A DNA stretch of 54,367 nt from Tissierellia bacterium (GCA_012518555.1 JAAYRW010000061.1:1-54367), one strand, 5' to 3'; counted from the stretch's first letter, positions 25,764-34,579 are shown. The notes: generated by a model not told the origin, from the sequence alone. Numbers and translations: made by a program.

Positions 25764-25858
25764 CAAAAAAGTCTTCCTTGCACAGCAAAAGGAAGACTCT
25801 TCTAAGTTCTTGATTTCCTTCCCAGCCTCACTGTGCCAGATTAAAGGTTAACTTTAAC
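25764..25858 (-). promoter_or_regulatory. PyrR-dependent attenuator of the pyr operon
   Basis: In the transcript the parts occur in order. First comes an anti-antiterminator containing CAGUGAGGCUGGGAAGG (25817-25833), a near match to the PyrR site. Then a GGAAGG segment can pair with downstream CUUCCUU as antiterminator. Last is a terminator, AGTCTTCCTT/AAGGAAGACT (25770-25798), with six T. High UMP or UTP acting through PyrR should favour termination. The pyrR gene itself is not in this window. Confidence 0.85.
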
Positions 25859-25860
25859 TT

Positions 25861-25889
25861 ATACTATTATATTTCCGACAGCATGTCAA
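25861..25889 (-). promoter_or_regulatory. Promoter of the pyrBIKDE operon
   Basis: TTGACA (25889-25884), 17 bases, TAGTAT (25866-25861) on the minus strand. It begins 9 bases beyond the stop of the DUF951 gene and sits directly before the attenuator. Confidence 0.7.
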
Positions 25890-25897
25890 TATTTATT

Positions 25898-26104
25898 TTA
25901 TGTTTCAGTTGTATCATTTTCTTGAAGGACAATCTGTGTAATTCTTCTTTCCACTTCCCTACGAGGAAGCCATACCTGGCGTTGGCAAGTAGTACATTTG
26001 ATTCTGAAATCTGCACCTACCCTCAGTATCTCCCAATTATATCCTCCACAAGGATGCTTTTTCTTTAACTTTACTATATCTCCTACATTTAACTTCATTG
26101 GCAT
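25898..26104 (-). CDS. DUF951 family protein
   Basis: A 68-residue basic protein, MPMKLNVGDIVKLKKKHPCG at the start, with Cys residues in HPCGG and CTTCQ that could bind a metal. It matches the DUF951 family, which is common in Firmicutes next to parB or replication genes and has no known function. Start at 26104 behind GGGAGG. A parS-like site lies 67 bases upstream. Confidence 0.82.
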   Translation of the reverse strand: MPMKLNVGDIVKLKKKHPCGGYNWEILRVGADFRIKCTTCQRQVWLPRREVERRITQIVLQENDTTET

Positions 26105-26158
26105 AGTATTATCCTCCCTATTGTCTGTTATACCCTAAATTTTTAGCTAAATTTCAAG

Positions 26159-26186
26159 GTGAAACAAAAATGTTTCACATGAAACA
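26159..26186. other. parS-like site with an extra half-site
   Basis: TGTTTCACATGAAACA (26171-26186) differs from the parS consensus TGTTTCACGTGAAACA at one central base. A further half-site GTGAAACA (26159-26166) precedes it after AAAA, giving three half-sites in 28 bp. It lies between DUF951 and cvpA, about 18 kb from dnaA, within the usual origin-proximal range for ParB loading. Confidence 0.85.
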
Positions 26187-26828
26187 TCAATTATTATAAA
26201 ACCCTTTATAAGAAAAGTAATTCAACAATATATTATTCTCATAGAAAATTGCACTTGACTCTGAGTCTAGAATCGATCGCGTCAAACTACTGTCCTGCAT
26301 AAAGCTAAGCACTGGAGTTATCAGAGCAAAAATTAAATAGAGTATAGCCACACTTTTTAATATACCCGTTAATCCTCCTAATACTCTATTAGTTAAGTTT
26401 AATAGGGGTAGTTTCATTATTATATCTATAAGCGATGATAAAAGCAATATAAGGGCATAAATAACCAGAAAGGTTATTGCATAACTTATAGTTCTAATAG
26501 TTAATAAACTTAAATTATCCACAAATGCAGCAAAAGTATGAGTTTCATTTGCAATTATATTACTAGCAAAGTTTTGCAGCTCTAGGGGTATATTGGTACT
26601 TACACTGCTCACAATATTTTCAGAAAGTCTTAACTCAAAAAAATCATGGATTTTTACAAAAAGTTTAGTATTGCTCAATAAAAAATCCTCAACTATATAA
26701 TATATTTCCTTACTAATGAAAAATGATACAACAATCCCCAATGTATCGAATAGTGTTCTTACAAATCCTTTTCTATATCCTTGGAAACATAGAAAACCAA
26801 CAAATACAGCGATAATGATATCAACCAT
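26187..26828 (-). CDS. CvpA family membrane protein
   Basis: A 213-residue protein with about four hydrophobic segments: MVDIIIAVFVGFLCFQGYRK at the start, then about 30-50, 115-140 and 155-180. FQGYRKGFVRTLFDTLG is the typical first loop. CvpA proteins are linked to colicin V production and envelope homeostasis in other bacteria, but the mechanism is unclear. It follows the exported propeller-like gene by 18 bases, and the two are likely co-transcribed. Its stop codon abuts the parS site. Confidence 0.85.
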   Translation of the reverse strand: MVDIIIAVFVGFLCFQGYRKGFVRTLFDTLGIVVSFFISKEIYYIVEDFLLSNTKLFVKIHDFFELRLSENIVSSVSTNIPLELQNFASNIIANETHTFAAFVDNLSLLTIRTISYAITFLVIYALILLLSSLIDIIMKLPLLNLTNRVLGGLTGILKSVAILYLIFALITPVLSFMQDSSLTRSILDSESSAIFYENNILLNYFSYKGFYNN

Positions 26829-26846
26829 AACTATCTCCTTTTGAAC

Positions 26847-27899
26847 TTATTTAATTTGTCCCTTAACTAACTTATTTTTAAACAAAATATATATATTATT
26901 TCCTTTAACTATAAAGTCGTTAATTTTTTCCCCACTGTCAAATATTTTATCAAATTTGCCACCATGTACTAGGTAAAGGGAATTATTACTATATAGATAG
27001 ATTCTACTATCATAAATTTTCAATCCTAGAACTTCTGTAGGTAAACTTTGGATTTCCATAATCTTTCCTTCAAAATTATAAGAAATCAATTCTTTATTAC
27101 TATCTTTATCAAAAATTAAATTAATTCTTTGATTTTCTCTTGAAATATAGTAATCAACAATTTTATTATAAATTCTATTTCTCCACATTAACTTACCGTT
27201 ATTGTTATAAAAATATATATTTTCCGTCCCTAATGCTATAACCTGATTATTTACTACTTGTACATTTATTAATACTTCATTCTTTATTTCTCCACTCCAC
27301 AATTCCACATTATCAATAAGATTAAAGTACAATGTATTAATAGGAGAGTTATTTTCAAACCTTAAAGTCATTACTGCATAAGCTTCAGATTTGTCGCTAA
27401 AAGAAATTCCCGTTATAGGATCAATAAATTCTTTACTAACAGCTACATTATTATTTTCATCAGTTATAAAGAGGGTTTGTCCACTTTCAACTACTAAGAA
27501 TGCTGTTTTACCATTTTCACGTGAAACATTTATTAAATTACCCTTAATATCAGGGATTAGAAACTGTTGATTATTTCTATCTAATACTTCTATACCCTTT
27601 GATTGTTTATAAATATAGTCTTCCCTTACAAAGATCTCATTTGAAAATTCATTACTTTCCCTTTTCCATATTATTTCATTATTTAAATCCATATGGACAA
27701 TGTTTTGGTTATTGTAAGTAACTATTCCCTTATTAAAAAATTCCACCTCTTCTAAAGAATCTATTTCTAATCTTTCTATATTTTCAATTTTATAAACTTT
27801 TTTCTCATCTAAAAATAACAAAAAATCTTTTCCATTTATAAAAAACAGTATACCTACTACAATTAAAATAAAAGTTATAAAAATTAATAGCTTTCTCAT
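26847..27899 (-). CDS. Membrane-anchored propeller-like protein (DUF5711 type)
   Basis: A 350-residue protein with one N-terminal membrane anchor (LIFITFILIVVGILFFI, residues 4-20) and an outside part made of repeating beta strands such as NIVHMDLNNEIIWKRES and NIYFYNNNGKLMWRNR. These recall PQQ/WD-type propeller blades, and the gene looks like the DUF5711 family found beside cvpA in clostridia. No catalytic residues can be named. A parS-like sequence lies within its coding region (27513-27528). Confidence 0.7.
   Translation of the reverse strand: MRKLLIFITFILIVVGILFFINGKDFLLFLDEKKVYKIENIERLEIDSLEEVEFFNKGIVTYNNQNIVHMDLNNEIIWKRESNEFSNEIFVREDYIYKQSKGIEVLDRNNQQFLIPDIKGNLINVSRENGKTAFLVVESGQTLFITDENNNVAVSKEFIDPITGISFSDKSEAYAVMTLRFENNSPINTLYFNLIDNVELWSGEIKNEVLINVQVVNNQVIALGTENIYFYNNNGKLMWRNRIYNKIVDYYISRENQRINLIFDKDSNKELISYNFEGKIMEIQSLPTEVLGLKIYDSRIYLYSNNSLYLVHGGKFDKIFDSGEKINDFIVKGNNIYILFKNKLVKGQIK
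27513..27528. other. Second parS-like site, inside a coding sequence
   Basis: ATTTTCACGTGAAACA keeps the 12-base palindromic core TTTCACGTGAAA and one full arm of parS; only the two outermost bases of the other arm differ. Confidence 0.7.
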
Positions 27900-27916
27900 A
27901 GCTCTACCTTTAACAA

Positions 27917-27950
27917 ATTATATCAGATTCTAACGAATTTTCATTAGAAT
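27917..27950 (-). promoter_or_regulatory. Inverted repeat beside a -10 box ahead of the propeller-like gene
   Basis: ATTCTAACGAA (27927-27937) and TTCATTAGAAT (27940-27950) are 11-bp arms with one mismatch, 2 bases apart. A TATAAT on the minus strand (27922-27917) lies immediately downstream, with no good -35. The repeat occupies the place of the -35 and could be an operator; the regulator is unknown. Confidence 0.45.
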
Positions 27951-27965
27951 AATATTAAAATTGAA

Positions 27966-27981
27966 AAGCCGGTTAGGGCTT
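27966..27981 (-). terminator. Weak terminator of the class V aminotransferase gene
   Basis: AAGCC-GGTTAG-GGCTT, a 5-bp stem followed on the minus strand by TTCAATTTT, 22 bases after the stop at 28003. Confidence 0.5.
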
Positions 27982-28002
27982 CTCATTTTAACTACAGAAA
28001 TA

Positions 28003-29145
28003 TTATCTAAAATTTGAAATTTCGTTTAAAGCTTCTACTGCTGTCATTATATCTTTCCTTTTATTAAATGGTCCTACGCCAAAACGTACTGCTCCAATTT
28101 TATCTGTAGCTATAGCTTTATGAGCCAAAGGGGCACAGTGAAGTCCCGGTCTAACTGCTATACTATATTCTGTATCTAAAATAAAAGCAACATCAGAGGA
28201 ATCGAGACCCTTTACGTTAATAGGAAGGACCCCAATTCTATGGTCTATGGATTCAGGACCATAAATTTCGATTTTAGGGTTCTTTTTTATTTCCTTGATG
28301 AATATATCTAGAAGTTTTTTTTCGTGGCTGTAAATCGATTCTAGACCCCTATCTAAAATATACTTTACCCCTGAATTTAAACCGGCAATGCCAGGCAAAT
28401 TATGAGTACCTGCTTCAAGCTTGTCAGGATAGAAATCCGGATGTTCTAAACTAGTTGACAAGCTGCCGGTTCCTCCTTCTTTTAATTGTTTTAATTCTAC
28501 ACTAGAGTTTATAACTAGTATTCCTGTTCCTTGAGGTCCTAATAATCCCTTATGTCCCGGAGCAGCTAAAAAATCAATATTATATTTTTTAAAATCAATT
28601 TTTAAAAGGCCTGCACTTTGAGATGCATCTAACAAATATAGCAATCCATGTTTTTTGCATATTTTTCCTATTTCTTCAGCAGGAAAGATAGTACCGGTTA
28701 AATTCGAAGCGTGGGTAGTTACGATTAATTTCGTATTATCCCTTATAGCCCCTTCTAAGTCTGTTAAATTTACGCTACCGTCATTCATGCATTTAACTAT
28801 AGTATTTTCTACTCCGAACTTTTCTAACTCTTTAATAGGCCTTAAAACAGAATTATGTTCCATTTCAGTTGTAATTACATGGTCACCGGTTTTTAAAATA
28901 CCCTTTATAGCTAAGTTCAAACTATCAGTGGCATTAAATGTAAAGATTACATTCATAGGATCTTCTAAATTAAAGAGTTCTGCAATTAATTCCCTGGTTT
29001 CATAAATAACCCTCGCCCCTTCAATTGCCATTGCATGGCTACCTCTTCCAGGATTTGCACCATACCTAGTCATTGCCTCCATAACACTTTTATATACTGA
29101 TTTAGGTTTCGGAAAACTTGTAGCTGCATTATCTAAATAAATCAT
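28003..29145 (-). CDS. Cysteine desulfurase-like class V aminotransferase
   Basis: A 380-residue PLP enzyme of the NifS/SufS superfamily. The substrate and cofactor region is YLDNAATSFPKP at the start, His in TTEMEHNSVLRP, the PLP Lys in AAPGHKGLLGPQG, and a Cys in RPGLHCAPLAH that could carry persulfide. The close ending matches the subgroup found alone in clostridia rather than with IscU or SufU. It may supply sulfur for Fe-S or tRNA modification, or selenium; the partner is not in the window. Start at 29145 behind AGGTG. Confidence 0.88.
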   Translation of the reverse strand: MIYLDNAATSFPKPKSVYKSVMEAMTRYGANPGRGSHAMAIEGARVIYETRELIAELFNLEDPMNVIFTFNATDSLNLAIKGILKTGDHVITTEMEHNSVLRPIKELEKFGVENTIVKCMNDGSVNLTDLEGAIRDNTKLIVTTHASNLTGTIFPAEEIGKICKKHGLLYLLDASQSAGLLKIDFKKYNIDFLAAPGHKGLLGPQGTGILVINSSVELKQLKEGGTGSLSTSLEHPDFYPDKLEAGTHNLPGIAGLNSGVKYILDRGLESIYSHEKKLLDIFIKEIKKNPKIEIYGPESIDHRIGVLPINVKGLDSSDVAFILDTEYSIAVRPGLHCAPLAHKAIATDKIGAVRFGVGPFNKRKDIMTAVEALNEISNFR

Positions 29146-29201
29146 TCTATCACCTACTATTTTTATTATCAGTATATTATATGTTGATTATCCTACTTGG
29201 A

Positions 29202-30455
29202 TTAATCTTTATATACAATTCTACCATTATAAATTGTATATTTAACTTTTCCTTGAAGCTCTTTTCCTAAAAAAGGTGAATTAATCGACTTAGAATCAAA
29301 TTTATCTACAGTCCACTTTTCATTCATATCGAAAATTACAATATCAGCTTTGGAGCCAACTTTAATTCCTGTATATAAATTATAGAGTTTAGCAGGGTTT
29401 AAAGTCATTTTTTCAATTAGTTGCATAATAGTTAAATGTTTGTTAGCTACTAAATAAGTTATACCCACAGATAAAGCCGTTTCTAAACCAATAATTCCAC
29501 TAGCTGCCCTTGTAATTTCCTGATTCTTTTCTTCTATACTATGAGGAGCATGGTCAGTGGCAATGATATCAATTGTTCCATCTTTTAATCCTTCAATTAA
29601 CTTCATCCTATCTTCTTCCCTCCTTAATGGAGGATTCATCTTAGCATTAGTATTAAAATTTAAAACACTATCTTCTGTCATTGAAAAATGATGGGGTGTA
29701 ACTTCTGCAGTAATATTGGCTCCCATGGATTTCGCCCATCTTATTATATCCACAGACAAGCCGGAACTTAGGTGCTGTATATTTACCCTAGCTCCTGTTT
29801 TTAAAGCAAGTACACAATCCCTTGCAACCATTACATCTTCAGCTAAGTGACAAGCCCCATTTATACCAAGTTTCTGTGATATAGCACCTTGGTTTATACC
29901 GGGATTTTCTATTAATTGAGGATCTTCCTCATGTAAACTAAGGGGCATATTTAGTCTTTTTGCTTCTTCCATAGCTTTCAATACTATAGCAGGATCAGTT
30001 ATAGCACGGCCATCATCTGTAAAACCTACTGCCCATTCACATAATTCTTCCATGTTTACAATTTCTTTCCCCTTTAAACCTTTGGTAACTGCCGCTGTCT
30101 GAAGAACTCTAATAGGAGATTTAGCATTTAATTGATTTATATATTTTAATCTTTCAATATTATCTATAGGAGGGTTTGTATTAGCCATAGATACAACTGT
30201 AGTAAAACCTCCTTTAACTGCTGCCTTAGAGCCAGTTAATATGTCTTCCTTATATGTAAATCCCGGCTCCCTGAAATGAACATGAACATCTATTAAACCT
30301 GGAGCAGCAATTTTACCCCTTCCATCTATTATAACTTCCTCATCCCTAACTATATTTTTTTGAATTTCCCTTATAACTCCATCCTTAATTAAAATATCCG
30401 CTACTTGGTCTTTCTTTGTTACAGGATCTATTATTCTAATATTTTTAATAATCAT
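29202..30455 (-). CDS. pyrC: Dihydroorotase
   Basis: A 417-residue zinc amidohydrolase that closes carbamoyl-aspartate to dihydroorotate. Metal ligands are visible in DVHVHFREPG (about 58-67), LSLHEED, NIQHLSS and the catalytic Asp in ATDHAPHS. It is the type I (PyrC/allantoinase-like) form. It lies 3.5 kb from pyrBIKDE, is not in that operon, and no PyrR leader was seen ahead of it. Start at 30455 behind AGGAAGG. Confidence 0.95.
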   Translation of the reverse strand: MIIKNIRIIDPVTKKDQVADILIKDGVIREIQKNIVRDEEVIIDGRGKIAAPGLIDVHVHFREPGFTYKEDILTGSKAAVKGGFTTVVSMANTNPPIDNIERLKYINQLNAKSPIRVLQTAAVTKGLKGKEIVNMEELCEWAVGFTDDGRAITDPAIVLKAMEEAKRLNMPLSLHEEDPQLIENPGINQGAISQKLGINGACHLAEDVMVARDCVLALKTGARVNIQHLSSGLSVDIIRWAKSMGANITAEVTPHHFSMTEDSVLNFNTNAKMNPPLRREEDRMKLIEGLKDGTIDIIATDHAPHSIEEKNQEITRAASGIIGLETALSVGITYLVANKHLTIMQLIEKMTLNPAKLYNLYTGIKVGSKADIVIFDMNEKWTVDKFDSKSINSPFLGKELQGKVKYTIYNGRIVYKD

Positions 30456-30525
30456 AATATTCCTTCCTTGTGCTCTTTATTTTCATTATAACACAATAAA
30501 GATTTAAAGGAAATAAATCCAAAAA

Positions 30526-30549
30526 GATTCTTCGTCTTTGCGAAGAATC
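30526..30549 (-). terminator. Terminator of the hyd operon
   Basis: GATTCTTCG (30526-30534) pairs with CGAAGAATC (30541-30549). On the minus strand a TTTTT run follows, 14 bases after the hydA stop. Confidence 0.85.
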
Positions 30550-30562
30550 CTTTTATTTAAAT

Positions 30563-32383
30563 TTATTTTATTCTTGCCATTAATTCTTTGTATTCTTTTT
30601 CCTTTTCAACTTCATAAACTTTTTGTTCATAATAATGAGTATGTAGAAGCTTATGAGAAATAGGGCTATTAGGTTCCTTTAAATATTCTTCATACAACTT
30701 TATAACTTCAGGGTTTTTATGAGATTTTCTAAGGGCTAATGATTTATCAAGCTCATATAAGGCATCCGCCCGTTTAGTTTTTGGATTAACTTCTAACCTT
30801 GCCTTTGCAGATACGTGAGATTGACCCCCACCGTGAACACATCCACCAGGACAGGCCATAACTTCAATGAAGTGATATTCTTTCTCTCCGCTTTTCACAG
30901 CTTCTAAAACCTTAGCTGCATTGGCCGTTCCATGAGCAACGGCAATTTTTACCTCAGTATCATTTCCATCGATAGGAAGAGTTACAGAAGCCTCCTTAAC
31001 CCCTTCAATACCTCGTACACTTTCGTATTCTATATCTTCTAAATCCTGACCTGTTAATATATCTGCAACTGTTCGGAGAGCTGCCTCCATAACGCCGCCT
31101 GTAGCTCCAAATATAGCTCCTGCACCAGTATATTGTCCTAATATACTGTCTGGATTCTCATCAGGTAATTTTACAAAGTTAATCCTTGCTTGTTTGATCA
31201 TATCCCCTAATTCTCTGGTAGTTAAGGAAACATCTACATCTCTTAATCCATCTACTTCCATTTCAGGTCTATTAGCTTCTGTCTTCTTTGAAGTACATGG
31301 CATTACTGATACGCAGAATATTTTCTTAGGGTCAATACCTTCTTTTTCGGCATAGTATGATTTTACTATAGCCCCAAACATTTGCTGAGGCGATTTACAG
31401 CTAGATAAATTTTCTAAAAATTCAGGATAATTTATTTCACAGTAACGAATCCACCCTGGTGAACAGGAAGTAATCATAGGTAGTTTCCCGCCATTTTTAA
31501 CTCTAGCTAATAACTCAGTTCCTTCTTCTAATATAGTAAGATCTGCAGAAAAATTCGTATCAAAAACTTTATCAAACCCTAGTCTTTTCAAAGCTGCAAC
31601 CATTCTTCCCGTAACGTCGGTTCCTACTGGAAGACCAAATTCTTCCCCTAAAGATGCACGAACTCCTGGAGCCGTCTGTACAACTACGTATTTATCCGGA
31701 TCGTCTATAGCATCCCATACCTCATCTATATGAGATTTTTCTCGCAATGCTGCAACAGGACAGGCTTGAATACATTGGCCACAATATACGCAGGGTACAT
31801 CCTTCATACTATAATCAAATGCAGGAGCAACTTCTGTATTAAAGCCTCTATTAGTAAAATCTAAAATTCCAATTTCCTGTAGGTCCCTGCAAGTACTTAC
31901 ACATCTACCGCATAAAATACACTTGCTAGAATCCCTTACTATAGAATGAGATAATTCATCTATTTTAGTTTCTCTTTTAGTTCCCTGAAATTCTATATGG
32001 TTAATATTTAACTCATCACAAAGCTTTTGGAGTTCACAACTTCCGTTTCGCATACAAGTAAGACATTCTCTGTTGTGGTTGGCAAGAATAAGTTCTACAT
32101 TCATTTTAACTGCATTTCTTACCTTCCTGGTATTTGTTCTTACATTCATGCCTTCCTGAACTTGAAGTACACAAGTAGCAGGTAAGTTTCTCATAGCTTG
32201 CCCTTTTATGTCAACCTCTGCTACACATACTCTACAGGCGGCGATTTCATTAATATCTTTCAAAAAACATAAGGTAGGTATATCAATTCCTGCTTCCCTT
32301 GCTGCCATCAAAACTGTGTAATCTTTAGGAACATTTACATTTATACCGTTAATAGTTAAATTTACTTTATCCAAATTAAGCAC
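30563..32383 (-). CDS. hydA: [FeFe] hydrogenase catalytic subunit HydA (NAD-linked, bifurcating type)
   Basis: A 606-residue cytoplasmic hydrogenase. In order: an N-terminal [2Fe-2S] ferredoxin domain (C39, CRVC, C), a His-Cys3 cluster segment (HNRECLTCMRNGSCEL), two [4Fe-4S] ferredoxin motifs (CILCGRCVSTC and CVYCGQCIQAC), and the H-cluster domain. The latter has L1 TSCSPGW, L2 MPCTSKK and L3 MACPGGCVHGGGQ. It probably couples ferredoxin and NADH oxidation to H2 formation, or the reverse. It starts with GTG at 32383, close to the hydB stop. The maturases HydEFG are not in the window. Confidence 0.95.
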   Translation of the reverse strand: MLNLDKVNLTINGINVNVPKDYTVLMAAREAGIDIPTLCFLKDINEIAACRVCVAEVDIKGQAMRNLPATCVLQVQEGMNVRTNTRKVRNAVKMNVELILANHNRECLTCMRNGSCELQKLCDELNINHIEFQGTKRETKIDELSHSIVRDSSKCILCGRCVSTCRDLQEIGILDFTNRGFNTEVAPAFDYSMKDVPCVYCGQCIQACPVAALREKSHIDEVWDAIDDPDKYVVVQTAPGVRASLGEEFGLPVGTDVTGRMVAALKRLGFDKVFDTNFSADLTILEEGTELLARVKNGGKLPMITSCSPGWIRYCEINYPEFLENLSSCKSPQQMFGAIVKSYYAEKEGIDPKKIFCVSVMPCTSKKTEANRPEMEVDGLRDVDVSLTTRELGDMIKQARINFVKLPDENPDSILGQYTGAGAIFGATGGVMEAALRTVADILTGQDLEDIEYESVRGIEGVKEASVTLPIDGNDTEVKIAVAHGTANAAKVLEAVKSGEKEYHFIEVMACPGGCVHGGGQSHVSAKARLEVNPKTKRADALYELDKSLALRKSHKNPEVIKLYEEYLKEPNSPISHKLLHTHYYEQKVYEVEKEKEYKELMARIK

Positions 32384-32392
32384 CAGCCTTTC

Positions 32393-34183
32393 TTACTTTT
32401 TAATGATGGCATGGAAAGTACAAGTTTCCACACAAGCACCGCATTTAATACACTTTTCTTGATCAATAATATGAATTTCCCTTACTTTACCTTCTATAGC
32501 ACCGGTAGGACATATTCTTGCACACTTAGTACATCCTTTGCAATCCATAGTTATAATATATTTTAACAAGGACTGACAAACTCCTGAAGGACAGCGTTTT
32601 TCATTAACGTGAGCTTCATATTCATCCCTAAAATATCTAATAGTAGATAGTACAGGGTTTGGAGCAGTCTGACCTAAACCACAAAGGGAAGTTTCCTTAA
32701 TATTTAAAGCCAGTCTTTCCAATCTGTCTAAATCCTCGATAGTGCCTTTACCCTCAGTGATTCTATCTAAAATTTCTAACATCCTTTTAGTTCCTTCTCT
32801 ACAAGGAGTACATTTTCCACAAGATTCATCAACGGTAAAGTCCAAGAAAAACCTTGCAATATCAACCATACAATTATCTTCATCCATTACTATCATACCG
32901 CCGGAACCCATCATAGAACCAACGGCAGTAAGATTTTCATAATCAATAGGAGTATCTAAATGTAAATTAGTTAGACATCCTCCTGAAGGACCTCCTGTCT
33001 GCACTGCTTTAAATTCCTTTCCGTTAGGACATCCTCCTCCTATATCGTAAATAACTTCCCTCAAAGTTATACCCATAGGTACTTCTACAAGACCTGTATT
33101 ATTGATTTTTCCTCCCAAAGCAAAGACTTTTGTTCCAGGGGATTTTTCCGTACCGAAACTTTTAAACCATTCAGGACCATTTAATATTATTTGAGGTATG
33201 TTAGCCAAAGTTTCAACATTGTTTATAATAGTCGGCTTGCCCCACAGTCCTTTATTAGCTGGGAAAGGAGGTTTATTTCTGGACATTCCTCTCTTACCTT
33301 CTATAGATTGCATCAAGGCTGTTTCCTCACCACAAACGAAAGCTCCTGCACCTAATCTTATTTCTATATCAAAATCAAAAGCCCTATTAAATAAATTATT
33401 ACCTATAAGACCTAGTTCTTTGGCCTGCTTGATAGCGATTTCCAATCTATGAACTGCAATAGGATATTCAGCTCTAACATATACGAAACCTTTACTTGCA
33501 CCTACTGCATAACCTGCTATAGCCATAGCCTCTAGTACTGAATGAGGATCTCCTTCAAGTACACTTCTATCCATAAATGCACCAGGATCTCCCTCATCGG
33601 CATTACATATAATATATTTTTGATCTGATTTACTAGCTGCTGCAAAACTCCACTTCATTCCTGTAGAAAACCCTGCTCCACCTCTTCCTTTTAAACCTGA
33701 ATCTTTAATTAAATTTATAACTTCCTCTGGTGTCATTTCAGTAAGAACTTTTCCTAATGCAAAATAACCATCTCTTGCTATATATTCATTTATATCTTCC
33801 GGATTTATCAAACCGCAATTTCTAAGAGCAACCCTCTCTTGTTTTTTATAAAAATCTACTTCATTTAAAGCTTTAAGTTTTTCTTCTTTAGCACTTTCCC
33901 TATAGAGGTACTTTCTTACGACTCTTCCCTTTAACAGATGCTCCTCTACTATTTCATCCACTCTATCAACAGTCATTCTGGCATAGAAAGAACCTTCAGG
34001 ATATATAATAACAACAGGACCTTCTTCACATAAACCGAAACAACCTGTTGCTAAAACCTGAACTTCTTTGTCTAACTTTACTTCTTCTATTTTTTCTTGA
34101 AATTTTTCCATAATTTCGGCAGACTTAGATGAGCTACATCCAGTTCCACCACATACCAGCACATGGGATCTGTAAATATTCAT
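32393..34183 (-). CDS. hydB: Hydrogenase subunit HydB (NuoF-like NADH/FMN subunit)
   Basis: A 596-residue protein. It has an N-terminal thioredoxin-like [2Fe-2S] domain (CGGTGCSSSKS and ATGCFGLCEEGP), a NuoF core with GRGGAGFSTGMKW for NADH and the FMN site ICNADEGDPGAFMDR, an SLBB part, the [4Fe-4S] motif CGKCTPCREG, and a C-terminal double ferredoxin (CKGCTKCARICP and CIKCGACVETC). It is the likely site of NADH exchange and flavin-based bifurcation in the Hyd complex. Confidence 0.95.
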   Translation of the reverse strand: MNIYRSHVLVCGGTGCSSSKSAEIMEKFQEKIEEVKLDKEVQVLATGCFGLCEEGPVVIIYPEGSFYARMTVDRVDEIVEEHLLKGRVVRKYLYRESAKEEKLKALNEVDFYKKQERVALRNCGLINPEDINEYIARDGYFALGKVLTEMTPEEVINLIKDSGLKGRGGAGFSTGMKWSFAAASKSDQKYIICNADEGDPGAFMDRSVLEGDPHSVLEAMAIAGYAVGASKGFVYVRAEYPIAVHRLEIAIKQAKELGLIGNNLFNRAFDFDIEIRLGAGAFVCGEETALMQSIEGKRGMSRNKPPFPANKGLWGKPTIINNVETLANIPQIILNGPEWFKSFGTEKSPGTKVFALGGKINNTGLVEVPMGITLREVIYDIGGGCPNGKEFKAVQTGGPSGGCLTNLHLDTPIDYENLTAVGSMMGSGGMIVMDEDNCMVDIARFFLDFTVDESCGKCTPCREGTKRMLEILDRITEGKGTIEDLDRLERLALNIKETSLCGLGQTAPNPVLSTIRYFRDEYEAHVNEKRCPSGVCQSLLKYIITMDCKGCTKCARICPTGAIEGKVREIHIIDQEKCIKCGACVETCTFHAIIKK

Positions 34184-34204
34184 AACCTACCTCACTTTCC
34201 TGTA

Positions 34205-34570
34205 TTATTCACCGGAACCTACTGTATATTCCGTTACGATTCTATCGTTTACTAAATGCTCTGCTACGATTTTTTTTACTTTTTCCGAATCAATATGTAC
34301 ATAGGTTACTTTTTCTTTATCAGGAGCATAAACTTCAACTATAGGTTCTAAAGTACACATTCCAATACATCCAGTTTGAACTACGGAAACGTTTTTCATA
34401 TTTCGTTTTGCTACTTCATCAACAAAAGTAGATAAAACAGATCTTGCACCAGCGGAAATTCCACAAGTTGCCATACCAACTACTACTCTTATATCTTTGT
34501 CTGTATCCCTTAATTGAACATTTCTTAAAGCTTCTTCTCTTAACTTTTTCAATTCTTCCAAAGATTTCAT
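34205..34570 (-). CDS. Thioredoxin-like [2Fe-2S] protein of the hydrogenase operon
   Basis: A 121-residue ferredoxin of the thioredoxin-like fold, with Cys in ATCGISAGARS and QTGCIGMCTLEP, resembling the N-terminal part of HydB and the end of HydC. Clostridial hyd operons often have such an extra small subunit, sometimes called HydD; its place in the complex is unclear. Start at 34570 behind GGGGG. Gaps to its neighbours are 9 and 21 bases. Confidence 0.85.
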   Translation of the reverse strand: MKSLEELKKLREEALRNVQLRDTDKDIRVVVGMATCGISAGARSVLSTFVDEVAKRNMKNVSVVQTGCIGMCTLEPIVEVYAPDKEKVTYVHIDSEKVKKIVAEHLVNDRIVTEYTVGSGE

Positions 34571-34579
34571 AAGGTCCCC

